Below, piece after piece: positions 25,378 through 35,768 of a DNA stretch of 64,000 bases. The DNA is from CAVQEK01 sp964596645 (GTDB taxonomy: Bacteria > Bacteroidota > Bacteroidia > Cytophagales > Cyclobacteriaceae), in NCBI GenBank assembly GCA_964596645.1, contig CAZQVB010000015.1, forward strand, positions 1-64,000. The letters run 5' to 3'. Position 1 is the first letter of the stretch. Each line of letters starts with the position of its first letter. A program made the translations under genes and the position numbers. A model generated the notes under the pieces. It was not told the origin of the DNA. It made no database searches and saw nothing but the letters and a program-made list of their open reading frames with translations.

Positions 25378-26481
25378 GTGAAGGCGAAGTTCAGGATATT
25401 GGTACTTGCGGTGTATTTGCTGATGGCATGGCAGGCTTATGCTCAGACGAGCGCGCCCAAGTACAGCAATGAATTTCTGACGATAGGCGTGGGGGCGCGG
25501 GGCATAGCCATGTCGGGTGCCATGGTAGCCCATGCCGGCGATGTGTCGGCGGCATACTGGAACCCGGCCGGCCTGCTGGCGATCGAAGACAAGTATGAAC
25601 TGGCTTTAATGCACTCGGCCTATTTCTCTGGTGTGGCCAATTATGATTATGCGGGTTTCTCCTTGCCCTTCGATTCACTCACCCGGTTAGCTTTCACAGT
25701 TATAAGATTTGGTGTCGATGACATCCCCGATACCCGATTTCTCTACGACGCAAGTGGCGCCATCGACTACAACAACATCCGGTTTTTCTCTGCGGCAGAC
25801 TACGCCTTCCTGGCTAGTTTTGCCAGGCGGCTCGCTATGTTGGGCGGTGTAGATGTGGGCATCAATGTGAAGGTGGTGCATCGCAATGTTGGCCAGTTTG
25901 CCAGCGCCTGGGGCTTTGGGTTCGATCTGGCCCTGAAAAAGGACATCGGCCAGTGGCAGCTGGGCATTGTGGGCCGCGACATCACCGGCACATTCAACGC
26001 ATGGTCGCACAACGATGCACTGGTGCGCGATGTATACCTGCAGACCGGCAACGACATACCCCAGTCATCGGTGGAGGTGACGCTCCCCCGGCTGGTGCCG
26101 GGTGTGGCACGGGAATTTGCCTTACCCGGCCGCTTCAGCTTGCTTACCGCCCTGGACCTGGAGGTGACCTTTGACGGTCGACGAAACACGCTCATCAAAA
26201 GTGGCTTTGCCTCCATAGACCCACGCCTGGGCCTGGAGGTAGGATATGACCGGCTGGCGTTCCTGCGGCTGGGCGCAGGGCAGATACAGCAAACAAAAAC
26301 CTTCGATGGCGGCACGCGATACAGCTTCATGCCCACCTTTGGCCTGGGTGTGCACATCAGTCAGCTCACCATAGACTATGCCATGACCGACATCGGCAAC
26401 CAGGCCGAGGGACTCTATTCTCATGTTTTTTCTTTGGTTCTCAGGCTCAACCGACTGTTGCCTGAAGCTGCCGCACCATGA
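25378..26481 (+). CDS. porV2: PorV/PorQ-family type IX secretion outer-membrane protein (PorV2 type)
   Basis: A 367-residue protein with a signal peptide (residues 1-22, ending WQAYAQ) and a FadL-like beta-barrel: NEFLTIGVGARGIAMSGAMVAHAGDVSAAYWNPAGLL is the family signature. PorV proteins shuttle type IX cargo from the translocon to the sortase PorU. This one starts with GTG and its stop overlaps the ATG of the PorU-type gene, the layout of the PorV2-PorU2 pair found in cytophagaleans in addition to the canonical system. C-terminal strands end FSLVLRLNRLL, typical of a barrel end. Whether it attaches cargo of its own or works with the main system is not known. Confidence 0.85.
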   Translation: MKAKFRILVLAVYLLMAWQAYAQTSAPKYSNEFLTIGVGARGIAMSGAMVAHAGDVSAAYWNPAGLLAIEDKYELALMHSAYFSGVANYDYAGFSLPFDSLTRLAFTVIRFGVDDIPDTRFLYDASGAIDYNNIRFFSAADYAFLASFARRLAMLGGVDVGINVKVVHRNVGQFASAWGFGFDLALKKDIGQWQLGIVGRDITGTFNAWSHNDALVRDVYLQTGNDIPQSSVEVTLPRLVPGVAREFALPGRFSLLTALDLEVTFDGRRNTLIKSGFASIDPRLGLEVGYDRLAFLRLGAGQIQQTKTFDGGTRYSFMPTFGLGVHISQLTIDYAMTDIGNQAEGLYSHVFSLVLRLNRLLPEAAAP

Positions 26482-29400
26482 AAAAGCTGGCCATTTATAT
26501 CGCTATGTTCTGCCTCCTGGCTTTGCCGTCTGTGCCGGCATGGGCGCAGCCGGTCGGCAATGAGTGGATCCGCTACAATCAGCAGTATTTCGTCCTTAAA
26601 TCCGCTGCCGATGGCATCTACCGCATCACCTACAACGACTTATTGTCGGCGGGTTTTCCGGTGGGCAGTGTGGACCCTCGAAAAATACAGATCTTCCATC
26701 GCGGTGCCGAGCAGGCCATAGTGGTGCAGGGCCAGCTCGATGCACGCTTCGACCCTTCAGATTATATTGACTTTTATGGCATGCGCAATGATGGTACGCT
26801 CGATGCCGAACTGTACCAGACGCCAGAGGCACAGCCGCATGCCCTTTACAATCTATACAGCGATAGCACTGCTTATTTCCTCACGTTTAGTTTTACCGAC
26901 AATGGGCGCCGCATCATTGAGTTCAAAGAAAATAACACTGATGGCCTGGCACCGGAGGCCTGGTACTGGGCCGATCGGCGCGTACTGTTCACCAGCGAAT
27001 ATTCGGTGGGCTTGCACCACCCGGTGGGCGTGCCTAGTGCCGATACCTACCTCACAGCCTTTGACTTTGGCGAGGGATGGACAGGCCCGAGAATTCGTTT
27101 GGGGCAGTCGCAGGATGTGTTGTTTCAGGGGTTGGCTCCGCAATACCGCAGTGGTCCAAGTCCGGAGTTGGAGGTACTTCTGGCTGGTAGAAACAATATG
27201 CCGCACCGGGTGCAGCTCTCAGTAGGCGCTGCCACCAATCAACTACGCAGCCTGGGGCCGGTCAACTTTTCATTTCACTACAACCACCTGTACACTGCCG
27301 CTTTGTCCTGGCCGGATATCGGCAGCCAGTCGGCGGTATTGCGCGCTTCAGTAGTAGGTGTGGATGGCCAGTCCGATTTTATATCGATTTCTTATGCCCG
27401 CCTGCGCTATCCTGCAGTGTATGACCTGGCCGGTAGCCTCACGCAATTTTATCATTTGCAAGACAACCCCATCGGCAAGTCTTACCTGGAAATTGACAAC
27501 GTGCCTGCAGATGCCAGGCTATGGGACATTACCAACCCCCACTCAGTATTGGCTATTGGCCACAACCGCAACGCAGCCCGCATCAGCGCCATCGTGCCCG
27601 GCACGCAGCAAAGTCGCAGGCTTATACTCAGCAGTGAGATACGCCAGCCAGGGCCGATAAAAAAGATCAAGATGCGGCAGATCGATCCTGCCAGGGCGGG
27701 TTTTGTGGTGGTGACGCATCCATTGCTGAGGCGGCCTGAGGGCAACTACGCCGATGCACCCAAGGCATACGCTGCCTACAGGGCGAGCACACAGGGCGGT
27801 GCGTACGATACTCTTTGCATCAATATCGGTGACCTGTATAATCTATACAGCTACGGCGAAACAACCTCACTTGCGCTCTACCGCATGGCCCGCCATCTGG
27901 TGCAGCAAGGCAATCCGCAGTATTTATTCCTGATGGGTAAGGGGCTCACCCCCAACTACAACGCCAACCGGCGCGACTTCAACACGGCGACGGTACGCGA
28001 CCTGATACCCACCGCCGGCTTCCCGGGCAGCGATTTCGTGTTCAGCAGCGGGCTGAACGGACCGGACCATGTGGCCGCTATACCCACAGGACGTCTGGCC
28101 GCAAGCACGCCGGCTCAGGTGATCAACTACCTGGAAAAGGTGAAAGAGCTAGAGCAAGTGCCCGGCGACATGCTGTGGCGCAAAGAGTTGATCCACCTCA
28201 GTGGCGGCCGTGGCGACCAGCAACAGGACGCTTTTTTCAAGTTTTTGAATAGTATGGAGGCGATAGCAGAGGCGCCCTTCCTCGGCGGCCGGGTGACTAC
28301 ACAGAGCAAGCAGACCAACAACTCTACCGAACTGATCAATGTGGCGGGAGATGTGAATGAAGGAAAAGCGCTGATCACCTTCTTTGGCCACAGCAGTGCT
28401 ACCGTCACTGATATAGAGATCGGCTTCGTGACCAACGACGAGCTGGGCTACCGCAATAAAGGGAAATACCCGATGATACTGGTGAATGGCTGCGATGCTG
28501 GCGATATGTACAACAATGGCTTTGGGTTTGGTGAAGATTGGGTGCTGGCTGCCGACCGTGGGGCTCTGGGTTTTATGGCCCACACCAATGTGGGTATCTC
28601 TTCCAAGCTTCAGCGGTTCACAAACTTCTTCTACGATGTGGCCTTTGCGGATAGCGCTTACATCACGGCCTCTATTGGCCGCATACACAATGAGCTGGCA
28701 CGCCGCTACTTCAACAGCATACCGGCCAGCAGCGCTCAGGACCTGGCGCAGATACATCAAATGGCCTTGCATGGCGACCCCAGTGTGCAAATTTTCCCTA
28801 ACGACAAGGTCGATTATCAACTGGCAGAGGGGAATGTTTTTGCTGAGTCGCTGGATGGCCGGCCCATCAATGCCAACACCGAGCGCTTTCGCATAGGTTT
28901 GTTGGCCAAGAACGTGGGAGTAGCCATTTACGATTCCCTCTCGGTAGCCGTAGAGTGGCAGCGCAATGGTGGCGAAAGCATATGGAAAGACACACTCATG
29001 TACCGCCCGGTGTGGTATAGCGACACATTATATATAGAGGTGGAAGGGCTCGGCATGGAAGGTTTTGGAAACAACACCTTCACCATTACGCTCGATGCCC
29101 GCTCAGAAGTAGACGAACACAACGAAACGAATAACAGCGCCAACTTTTCGCTATTCATTCCATTGGGGGGAACCATCAACCTGCAGCCCTACGACTTTGC
29201 CATTGTAAACACAGAAAATATTAGGCTCACCGCCCAGGCACTTGCACAGCCGGCCATAGAACGCGAATTTCTATTTGAGCTCGACACCAGCCGATTGTTT
29301 AACAGTGCTGTAAGACGATCGATGCAGGTAAGCGCGCAGACGCTGGCCCACTGGCAGGTAGATCTTTTTGAGAACTTTTCACCGAAAGACAGCCTGGTGT

Positions 29401-31514
29401 TCTACTGGCGAAGCAAGTTTGCCGCACCTGGCCCCGACGAAATCGATGCCTGGTTTGTCTCTTCCTTCACCTACATTTCCGGCAGCCCGCCGGGTTGGTC
29501 TATGTCGCATATTCCTCAGTTCGACGCCGCACGTTCCGAGCAGATTGCGGTGGATGGTGCAACAGGAAAGTGGGAGTTTAAGGCATTTACCACACAGATC
29601 AATCTCGCTACCTTTGGTGGCGACTACCCCGACGGCACGCACGAACAGGTACTGCTGGAGCTGAACGACATACCGTATATTTTTGCCAGCAGGCTCTGTA
29701 CGGACAATTCCATCAACCTGCTGGCCTTCGAACGCGCCACCACTAATCCCTATCTGGCCTTGCCGCTCAGCGCCATAGATGTGCTGGACAGACGCAGTTG
29801 TGGCCGTACACCACAGGTGATCAACAATTTTATAAAGAGAGACATAGAAAATGACGGCCGGCTGGTGCAGTATATGAATGCCGTGCGCGAGGGCGATTAT
29901 GTGCTGGTATTTACCATTGGCAGTATGAACTACTCTACCTGGCCCGCCAGCGCCAGAGACGCTTTGGTGGCATTGGGCATAAAGCCCGAAACACTGGCCG
30001 CGCTGCAAGATGGTGATCCGGTCATTTTTTTAGGAACAAAGGGAGCCACGCCAGGATCGGCCTTGGAGATACTGCCTGACAAAGCGGGCGGCATACCCCC
30101 GGCAGCCCAGCGCCTGGCGCTGGAGGAAACCATCAGCGGCAGACCGTCGGCAGGTACGTTGGTAAGCCCGGAAATTGGCCCGGCGCTTTCCTGGGGGATG
30201 TTTGATTTTGAGGTGGGGTATGCAGAAAACCCAACCACCGACCAGTATGGATTTGACCTGATGGGCCTGGATGAAAACTACGAATCGCATGTGCTCTTTG
30301 CCAACGTGAAAGAAAAGAGGCTCGACCTCACCAGTGTAAACGCTGTGGCATACCCCAGGCTGAAATTGCGTATGAACACCTCAGACGAAGACAATTTCAC
30401 CCCCACACAATTGCACCGCTGGACGGTCACCTACCAAACACCACCCGAAGGCGTGCTCTACATCGACAATGCACCGCAGCAGCCGCAAGAGCTGCAGGAG
30501 GGCGATACGCTTCGGCTGAGATATCAATTCGAAAACATTTCCAACACTGCCTTTAACGATTCCATTGCTGTACGCATAGCTGTACATAATCAGGATCAGC
30601 GCAAAACACACATTGATACGATCAGGCTGGCGCCTTTACCCGCTGGTACTTCTGCGGGCTTCCCCTACGATGTGCCCACCATGGGGCGGGCAGGGGCCAA
30701 TAATATACTCGCCTTTGCCAATCCTTATATTCAGCCCGAGCAAACATACAACAACAACCGCGTAGACCTGATCGACTACCTGAACGTGCTGGCCGACCAA
30801 ACAAACCCGCTCCTTGAAGTGACCTTCGACGGGCAGTTTATCATGAACGGCGACATAGTGTCGCCCACGCCGGCCATCAACCTCAGGGTGAAAGATGATA
30901 ATACGATACTGTTGAAGAAAGACACTGCTGATGTGCAGCTTTTCCTCAAACGCCCTTGTGAAGGCTGCGATTATGAGCGTATAAGCTTCTGCTCTCCGCA
31001 GGTAGTGTGGCATCCGGCCACCGAAACCTCCGATTTTTATCTGGAATACCGACCCGAGGCACTCACCGATGGCATCTATACTTTGCGGGCACAGGCGAGC
31101 GATGCGAGCGGAAATGAAGCTGGGTCACAACCCTACAGCGTGCAGTTTGAAGTGGTGAATGAATCGCAGATCACCAATTTCTACCCATACCCCAATCCTT
31201 TCTCCACCAGCACTCGATTTGTTTTTACCCTCACCGGTAGCGTAATACCCCAGCACCTGATCATCCAGATCATGACCGTTTCTGGCAGGGTGGTGCGGGA
31301 GATCACGCAAGATGAAATTGGGCCCATACGCATTGGCCACAACATCACCGAATATGCCTGGGATGGCCGCGACGAATTTGGCGACAGACTGGCCAACGGG
31401 GTCTACTTGTACCGGGTGAAAATGCAGCACAGCGGAGAGCCTTTTAAAATGCGTGCCACTGCAGGCGACAAAGCATTTAAGAATGGCTTCGGCAAGGTGT
31501 ACCTGCTGCGCTAG
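26478..31514 (+). CDS. porU2: Type IX secretion sortase-like C25 cysteine peptidase (PorU2 type)
   Basis: A 1678-residue secreted protein with a signal peptide ending VPAWAQ. A gingipain-like C25 peptidase domain spans about residues 400-770; the catalytic dyad is His638 (FFGHSSA) and Cys672 (VNGCDAGD), 34 residues apart, close to the spacing in PorU. Downstream come CARDB-like beta-sandwich repeats (about 800-900, and again after 1320), a segment resembling an ILEI domain (about 1090-1210, FLGTKGATPGSALE) and a C-terminal FlgD-Ig-like domain (FYPYPNPFSTSTRFVF ... GVYLYRVKM). PorU removes the C-terminal signal of type IX cargo and links it to lipopolysaccharide. It is much longer than PorU of Porphyromonas. 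It is coupled to porV2 by a 4-base overlap. Confidence 0.87.
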   Translation: MKKLAIYIAMFCLLALPSVPAWAQPVGNEWIRYNQQYFVLKSAADGIYRITYNDLLSAGFPVGSVDPRKIQIFHRGAEQAIVVQGQLDARFDPSDYIDFYGMRNDGTLDAELYQTPEAQPHALYNLYSDSTAYFLTFSFTDNGRRIIEFKENNTDGLAPEAWYWADRRVLFTSEYSVGLHHPVGVPSADTYLTAFDFGEGWTGPRIRLGQSQDVLFQGLAPQYRSGPSPELEVLLAGRNNMPHRVQLSVGAATNQLRSLGPVNFSFHYNHLYTAALSWPDIGSQSAVLRASVVGVDGQSDFISISYARLRYPAVYDLAGSLTQFYHLQDNPIGKSYLEIDNVPADARLWDITNPHSVLAIGHNRNAARISAIVPGTQQSRRLILSSEIRQPGPIKKIKMRQIDPARAGFVVVTHPLLRRPEGNYADAPKAYAAYRASTQGGAYDTLCINIGDLYNLYSYGETTSLALYRMARHLVQQGNPQYLFLMGKGLTPNYNANRRDFNTATVRDLIPTAGFPGSDFVFSSGLNGPDHVAAIPTGRLAASTPAQVINYLEKVKELEQVPGDMLWRKELIHLSGGRGDQQQDAFFKFLNSMEAIAEAPFLGGRVTTQSKQTNNSTELINVAGDVNEGKALITFFGHSSATVTDIEIGFVTNDELGYRNKGKYPMILVNGCDAGDMYNNGFGFGEDWVLAADRGALGFMAHTNVGISSKLQRFTNFFYDVAFADSAYITASIGRIHNELARRYFNSIPASSAQDLAQIHQMALHGDPSVQIFPNDKVDYQLAEGNVFAESLDGRPINANTERFRIGLLAKNVGVAIYDSLSVAVEWQRNGGESIWKDTLMYRPVWYSDTLYIEVEGLGMEGFGNNTFTITLDARSEVDEHNETNNSANFSLFIPLGGTINLQPYDFAIVNTENIRLTAQALAQPAIEREFLFELDTSRLFNSAVRRSMQVSAQTLAHWQVDLFENFSPKDSLVFYWRSKFAAPGPDEIDAWFVSSFTYISGSPPGWSMSHIPQFDAARSEQIAVDGATGKWEFKAFTTQINLATFGGDYPDGTHEQVLLELNDIPYIFASRLCTDNSINLLAFERATTNPYLALPLSAIDVLDRRSCGRTPQVINNFIKRDIENDGRLVQYMNAVREGDYVLVFTIGSMNYSTWPASARDALVALGIKPETLAALQDGDPVIFLGTKGATPGSALEILPDKAGGIPPAAQRLALEETISGRPSAGTLVSPEIGPALSWGMFDFEVGYAENPTTDQYGFDLMGLDENYESHVLFANVKEKRLDLTSVNAVAYPRLKLRMNTSDEDNFTPTQLHRWTVTYQTPPEGVLYIDNAPQQPQELQEGDTLRLRYQFENISNTAFNDSIAVRIAVHNQDQRKTHIDTIRLAPLPAGTSAGFPYDVPTMGRAGANNILAFANPYIQPEQTYNNNRVDLIDYLNVLADQTNPLLEVTFDGQFIMNGDIVSPTPAINLRVKDDNTILLKKDTADVQLFLKRPCEGCDYERISFCSPQVVWHPATETSDFYLEYRPEALTDGIYTLRAQASDASGNEAGSQPYSVQFEVVNESQITNFYPYPNPFSTSTRFVFTLTGSVIPQHLIIQIMTVSGRVVREITQDEIGPIRIGHNITEYAWDGRDEFGDRLANGVYLYRVKMQHSGEPFKMRATAGDKAFKNGFGKVYLLR

Positions 31515-31631
31515 CTCATTCTCCTCATCTTCACATGATATGGATTGTGCTGAAAAGCGGCCGGTGGTTATGCCAGGTTTTGGTGATCAGGGAAGCTTCC
31601 AAATGAATCACTTTGGCGCAATGAATGCATA

Positions 31632-31880
31632 CTAGCTTAGTGGCGGCAGTTGTATCTGGTCGGTATAAAACTTGACCCTTGAGTGCCGGTGATCCATCAG
31701 TTGTATGCGATCGATCTTGTCGAGTTTGTGATTGTAAAACACTTCTACATAAAAGTTGTGCAGCAGGTACAGATTTACCTTGTGCCGGTAATAGCGGATA
31801 TTGACGATAAAAGTACCTTCGGTATAGAGCACCTTTATCTTTTCGGCGAAATTCATACGCAAAAAATCACCAGTTTTCAT
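31632..31880 (-). CDS. Small hypothetical protein
   Basis: An 82-residue protein, or 74 residues if translation starts at the internal Met (31856, MNFAEKIKVLYTEGTF). It reads as a compact beta-rich protein (GTFIVNIRYYRHKVNLYLLHNFYVEVFYNHKLDKIDRIQLMD) without signal or membrane segment. The alternating pattern and absence of low complexity argue for a real gene, and I have a weak recollection of similar small Cytophagales proteins. No function can be given. It lies alone between porU2 and a lipoprotein gene. Confidence 0.55.
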   Translation of the reverse strand: MKTGDFLRMNFAEKIKVLYTEGTFIVNIRYYRHKVNLYLLHNFYVEVFYNHKLDKIDRIQLMDHRHSRVKFYTDQIQLPPLS

Positions 31881-32173
31881 CGTGATATCCCTTTCACTTA
31901 TGTGCTATTGCTGCACCATTGGTTTTCAATAAAATGCAAAGGTATAAAGCCGGTGTATAAAATGAGAACTACCACAATGCGAAATGTGTGTTGTGCAACA
32001 CGCAAACCGGCAGGATTTAGAAGCAAAATTGACTAAAATAGTGCCAGCTTCAGGGCTGGTGATCTTGCCATGTTTTTGTGGGGGCCTTTACACAAACCAC
32101 CAATCTTTATTTATATTTACCGCTTCACACGCTAACTTCTACACACAACATCACCGGTAAATTGACTAATTCT

Positions 32174-33076
32174 ATGATCTCCAAAAGCTATTATTCTGTT
32201 GCATGGACTGTGCTACTGGCCATCGTCATCACATTTTTTGCGGCATGTGGCACCAAAAAAGAAAACGATGCGGAGGCCTCCCGTGAGTTTGATGAGGCGG
32301 CCAAGCAAATCAAAGAAAAAGTAGAGCAAGCGGAATACGACATTCCCCCGCCTGCCGAAATCCCGTATATCATCCAGAACACAGGGGCCGATTTCAACCC
32401 CGATATTGTCAATGATCCGGCTAAGGTGGACGACTACCTGGTGTCGAGCAAAAAGGCAGCTTTCAACCTTGGGGTATATGCTACCGACATAGGCTATTTG
32501 AGCAGCTATGGCAAAACACAGGAAGCACTCAACTTTATGGACGCCACGCTGAAGCTGACCGACGCCGTGGGTGTGCAAGATGCTATCGACTTCAGTGTGT
32601 TGGAGCGATTTGAACGCAACCTCTCCAGCCCTGACAGCCTGGCCGGTATTGTAAATGAAGTGATAGAAAACAGCGATCAGTTTCTCAACAAGAACGACCG
32701 CACCAACATGGCTGCCATGGTGATGAGCGGCACCTTTATAGAATCACTCTACATCGCCACCCAAATCATCGACACTTATCCGAAAGATATGCTCTCCGAT
32801 GATATGCGGCTGAACGTACTGAGTCCGATGGTACAGATGCTGGCCAAGCAGAAAGAATCGCTCGGCGATGTGGTAGACCTGCTGGAAAGTATTGAAGATA
32901 AAGACGATTGGATCATTGCCACCACCAACAGCATGAGGGAGCTTTATGATACCTATCAGAACTTTGACCCGATGGAAAAAATCAGGGATGGAAAAGGCAA
33001 TGAAGTGCTGAATGACGAGACGCTGTCACAACTCACCAGTCAGGTGGCTTCCATCCGGCAGAACATAGTGTACTGA
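32174..33076 (+). CDS. Lipoprotein of unknown function
   Basis: A 300-residue protein with a lipoprotein signal (VTFFAAC-type lipobox: IVITFFAAC, Cys about residue 20), a charged linker rich in Glu/Lys, then an all-helical mature domain. The sequence SSKKAAFNLGVYATDIGYLSSYGKTQEALNFMDATLKLTDAVG is tetratricopeptide-like in feel, but I see no clear TPR consensus. The start at 32174 is chosen because the signal begins there; an in-frame upstream frame from 32078 adds a non-signal leader. It is a single-gene unit closed by a strong terminator. Confidence 0.75.
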   Translation: MISKSYYSVAWTVLLAIVITFFAACGTKKENDAEASREFDEAAKQIKEKVEQAEYDIPPPAEIPYIIQNTGADFNPDIVNDPAKVDDYLVSSKKAAFNLGVYATDIGYLSSYGKTQEALNFMDATLKLTDAVGVQDAIDFSVLERFERNLSSPDSLAGIVNEVIENSDQFLNKNDRTNMAAMVMSGTFIESLYIATQIIDTYPKDMLSDDMRLNVLSPMVQMLAKQKESLGDVVDLLESIEDKDDWIIATTNSMRELYDTYQNFDPMEKIRDGKGNEVLNDETLSQLTSQVASIRQNIVY

Positions 33077-33102
33077 TACTGAAGCATTTTATAATCTTAC
33101 TC

Positions 33103-33136
33103 ATGAAAAAGGCCTGCACACGCAGGCCTTTTTCAT
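33103..33136. terminator. Bidirectional terminator between convergent genes
   Basis: A perfect 15-base stem (ATGAAAAAGGCCTGC / GCAGGCCTTTTTCAT) with a 4-base loop lies between the plus-strand lipoprotein stop at 33076 and the minus-strand ABC exporter stop at 33228. Confidence 0.85.
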
Positions 33137-33227
33137 AAATGATCCATTCTTGCCGTGCTCGGCTTTCTAAATACTTATAAGCGCATTTTCGAAGACACCG
33201 AGGCAGGCTTAGCTTGGGGCGCAGCGC

Positions 33228-35000
33228 CTATTTGCCGGTAGCGGCCATCGACTTGTACTGCATATTGTAGAGCTGTGCGTAGTAGCCATGCTTACCCAGC
33301 AGTTCCGTATGGGTGCCGCGTTCTACAATTTCACCATGATCCAGCACCAGTATGCTGTCGGCTTTTTGAATGGTAGAGAGGCGGTGGGCGATCACCACCG
33401 CAGTACGGCCTTTCATCAATTTGTCTATCGCGCGCTGTATGAGCTCTTCCGTTTCGGTATCTACCGAAGAGGTGGCTTCATCGAGCACTATGATTGCCGG
33501 ATCGTACACCATGGCCCTGATGAATGATATAAGCTGGCGCTGGCCTACGGAAAGGGTGGCGCCGCGCTCCATCACGTTATAGTCGAGCTTGCCGGGCAGG
33601 CGTTCTATAAATGGCAATGCGCCCACCATCTCGGCGGCTTCCAGCACCTGTTTGCGGGTAATGTTGGGGTTGCCCAGCGTGATGTTCTGCTCTATGGTGT
33701 CGGAAAACAGAAATACATCCTGAAGCACCACCCCAATATTTTCGCGCAGCGCCTGCAAGTCGTATTCTCTTATGTTGGTGTCGTCAATGTAGATGGTGCC
33801 CTTGTTGATGTCATAAAAGCGGCTGAGCAGGTTGATGACCGAAGACTTGCCCGCCCCGGTTGCGCCCACCAGCGCCAGCGTATCGCCACGCTCCACCGAA
33901 AATGAAATATTTTTGAGCACATACTCCGGCTCATTGTATGCAAACCAGACCTGATCAAACACCAATTTGCCATTCAGCTTGTCGGGCTTTACAGTGCCGT
34001 TGTCGGGCATGTTGTCTTTCTGGTCGAGCAGATTGAATATCCTGGACGAGCTCACCAGGCCCATTTGCAACGTGTTGAAGCGATCGGCGATCATGCGAAT
34101 GGGCCTGAAAAACATATTGATGAACATTAAAAATGCGGTGAGTGTACCGAAGGTGGTATACTCCTGTATCACCCCTTTGGCGCCAAACCACACCACCAGG
34201 CCTATGCCCAGGGCCTGTATCACTTCGGCCACCGGAAAGTACACCGAATAGTACAGCACCGACTTGATGTTGGCCCTGCGGTGTTCATCGTTTATTTTCT
34301 TGAATTTGGCATACTCCCTTTTTTCACTATTGAATATTTGCACGATGCTCATGCCTGTGATATGCTCCTGCACGAAGGAGTTGAGGTTGGACACTGCATT
34401 GCGTACCGCGTTGAAAGAAGCCTTTACTTTTTCTTTAAATACATAAGTAGAGATCACCAGCAGCGGCATGGTGGCCAAGGTAAGGAGCGTAAGGCGCCAA
34501 TCGAGGTAGAACATGATGGCGAGAATGAATAGAATTTGAAGTAAATCGCCTATGAGGGCTGCTATTCCCTGGCTGAATACCTCAGACAGCGTCTCGATGT
34601 CGGACACATTGCGGGTGACCAAACGGCCAATGGGCGTTCGGTCATAAAATTTCAGCCGCAGGCTCAGCAGGTGTTTATATAGCTTTACGCGCAGATCTTT
34701 GATGATGTGCTGGCCCAGCCAACCTGAGAGATAGGTATGTAAATACTGCACTACCCCCTGTATCACCAGCAGTACCAGCAGCAGTATAATCATAGACACC
34801 AGGCCGGAATAGTCGCCGGCGGTGATGTAACGGTCTATGGCTATTTTCACTATCCACGGTCGCGTAGGTGCCAGAGCGCCCATGAGCAGTGTGAGCGCGA
34901 TGAGTCCGTAAAAAGTAGATTTGTACGGCTTGGCATAGCCATAAAGCCTTTTCAGTACCTCGAGGTCTATGATGTTGCCGCTGGTTTCGTCCCTTTGCAA
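33228..35000 (-). CDS. ABC exporter, fused permease-ATPase (MsbA/SmdB-like)
   Basis: A 590-residue half-transporter. Residues 1-320 hold six membrane helices of the ABC type 1 exporter fold; 340-585 are the nucleotide-binding domain, with Walker A GATGAGKSS, signature LSVGQRQ, Walker B IIVLDEATSSVD and the H-loop in VIAHRLSTI. It functions as a homodimer or heterodimer exporting lipids, peptides or drugs; the substrate is unknown. It is the last gene of a compact minus-strand operon (lipoprotein, DUF983, truA, this gene) with gaps of 4, 6 and 9 bases. The same order is common in Bacteroidota. Confidence 0.93.
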   Translation of the reverse strand: MQRDETSGNIIDLEVLKRLYGYAKPYKSTFYGLIALTLLMGALAPTRPWIVKIAIDRYITAGDYSGLVSMIILLLVLLVIQGVVQYLHTYLSGWLGQHIIKDLRVKLYKHLLSLRLKFYDRTPIGRLVTRNVSDIETLSEVFSQGIAALIGDLLQILFILAIMFYLDWRLTLLTLATMPLLVISTYVFKEKVKASFNAVRNAVSNLNSFVQEHITGMSIVQIFNSEKREYAKFKKINDEHRRANIKSVLYYSVYFPVAEVIQALGIGLVVWFGAKGVIQEYTTFGTLTAFLMFINMFFRPIRMIADRFNTLQMGLVSSSRIFNLLDQKDNMPDNGTVKPDKLNGKLVFDQVWFAYNEPEYVLKNISFSVERGDTLALVGATGAGKSSVINLLSRFYDINKGTIYIDDTNIREYDLQALRENIGVVLQDVFLFSDTIEQNITLGNPNITRKQVLEAAEMVGALPFIERLPGKLDYNVMERGATLSVGQRQLISFIRAMVYDPAIIVLDEATSSVDTETEELIQRAIDKLMKGRTAVVIAHRLSTIQKADSILVLDHGEIVERGTHTELLGKHGYYAQLYNMQYKSMAATGK

Positions 35001-35009
35001 GCGCGTGTA

Positions 35010-35762
35010 TTATATGGTGAGATAAACAGATGCGGAATATTCCACACCCTGCAAATATAGTCCTTCTGGCGGTGCGGCGCTGCCCGCCAGCCTTCGGTCG
35101 CGGCCTTTCAATATTTCTTCCATCTCTGTTGCTGTCATTTTGCCCTCGCCTACCAACAGCAACGTACCTACGATCGCCCTTACCATGCCGTGCAAAAAGC
35201 GGTCGGCCCGTATATGTAAGGCACTCATGTCTGCCCCCACTTCCCAACTGGCGTGCAGCACATGGCATTCGTAGTGAGACACATCGGCCTTGGCCCTGCA
35301 GAAGGATTGAAAATCGTGCTTCCCAACCAACACGGCAATGGCCCTTTGCATGGCTTGTTCATCCAGTTTTCTGGGAAAAAAGAAAGCGCGGTTGTTCCAA
35401 AAAGGGTCTTTGTGCTTGATCAGCCTGTAGGTATAAGCCCGCGCAGTGGCGTGGAACCGGGCATGTGCATCGGGCACTACGGGCACAATATTGCGTATGG
35501 CAATGCTGGCGGGCAGCATGGCATTGAGGCGGTACAGCCAATCGGCCACATCAAAGGGCTGAGCTATGTCGCAGTGAAAGATCTGCTGAAGAGCGTGCAC
35601 GCCGGTATCTGTACGGCCGCTGCCCACCGTTTCTACCGCGTGGCCGGCCAGTGTGCTCAGCACCGTATTGATCTCTGCCTGCACAGTATGTGCATTTTTT
35701 TGTATCTGCCAGCCGTGGTAGGGGGTGCCGTCGTATGATGTCTCAAAAAAGTAGCGCGCCAT
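35010..35762 (-). CDS. truA: tRNA pseudouridine(38-40) synthase TruA
   Basis: A 250-residue enzyme that converts uridines 38-40 of the tRNA anticodon stem to pseudouridine. The catalytic Asp lies in VGSGRTDTGVHAL (about residues 45-57), and further blocks are RFHATARAYTYRLI and LHIRADRFLHGMVRAIVGTLLLVGEGKM. Length and domain order are normal for TruA. It sits in the middle of the four-gene operon. Confidence 0.96.
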   Translation of the reverse strand: MARYFFETSYDGTPYHGWQIQKNAHTVQAEINTVLSTLAGHAVETVGSGRTDTGVHALQQIFHCDIAQPFDVADWLYRLNAMLPASIAIRNIVPVVPDAHARFHATARAYTYRLIKHKDPFWNNRAFFFPRKLDEQAMQRAIAVLVGKHDFQSFCRAKADVSHYECHVLHASWEVGADMSALHIRADRFLHGMVRAIVGTLLLVGEGKMTATEMEEILKGRDRRLAGSAAPPEGLYLQGVEYSASVYLTI

Positions 35763-35768
35763 TTCCAG

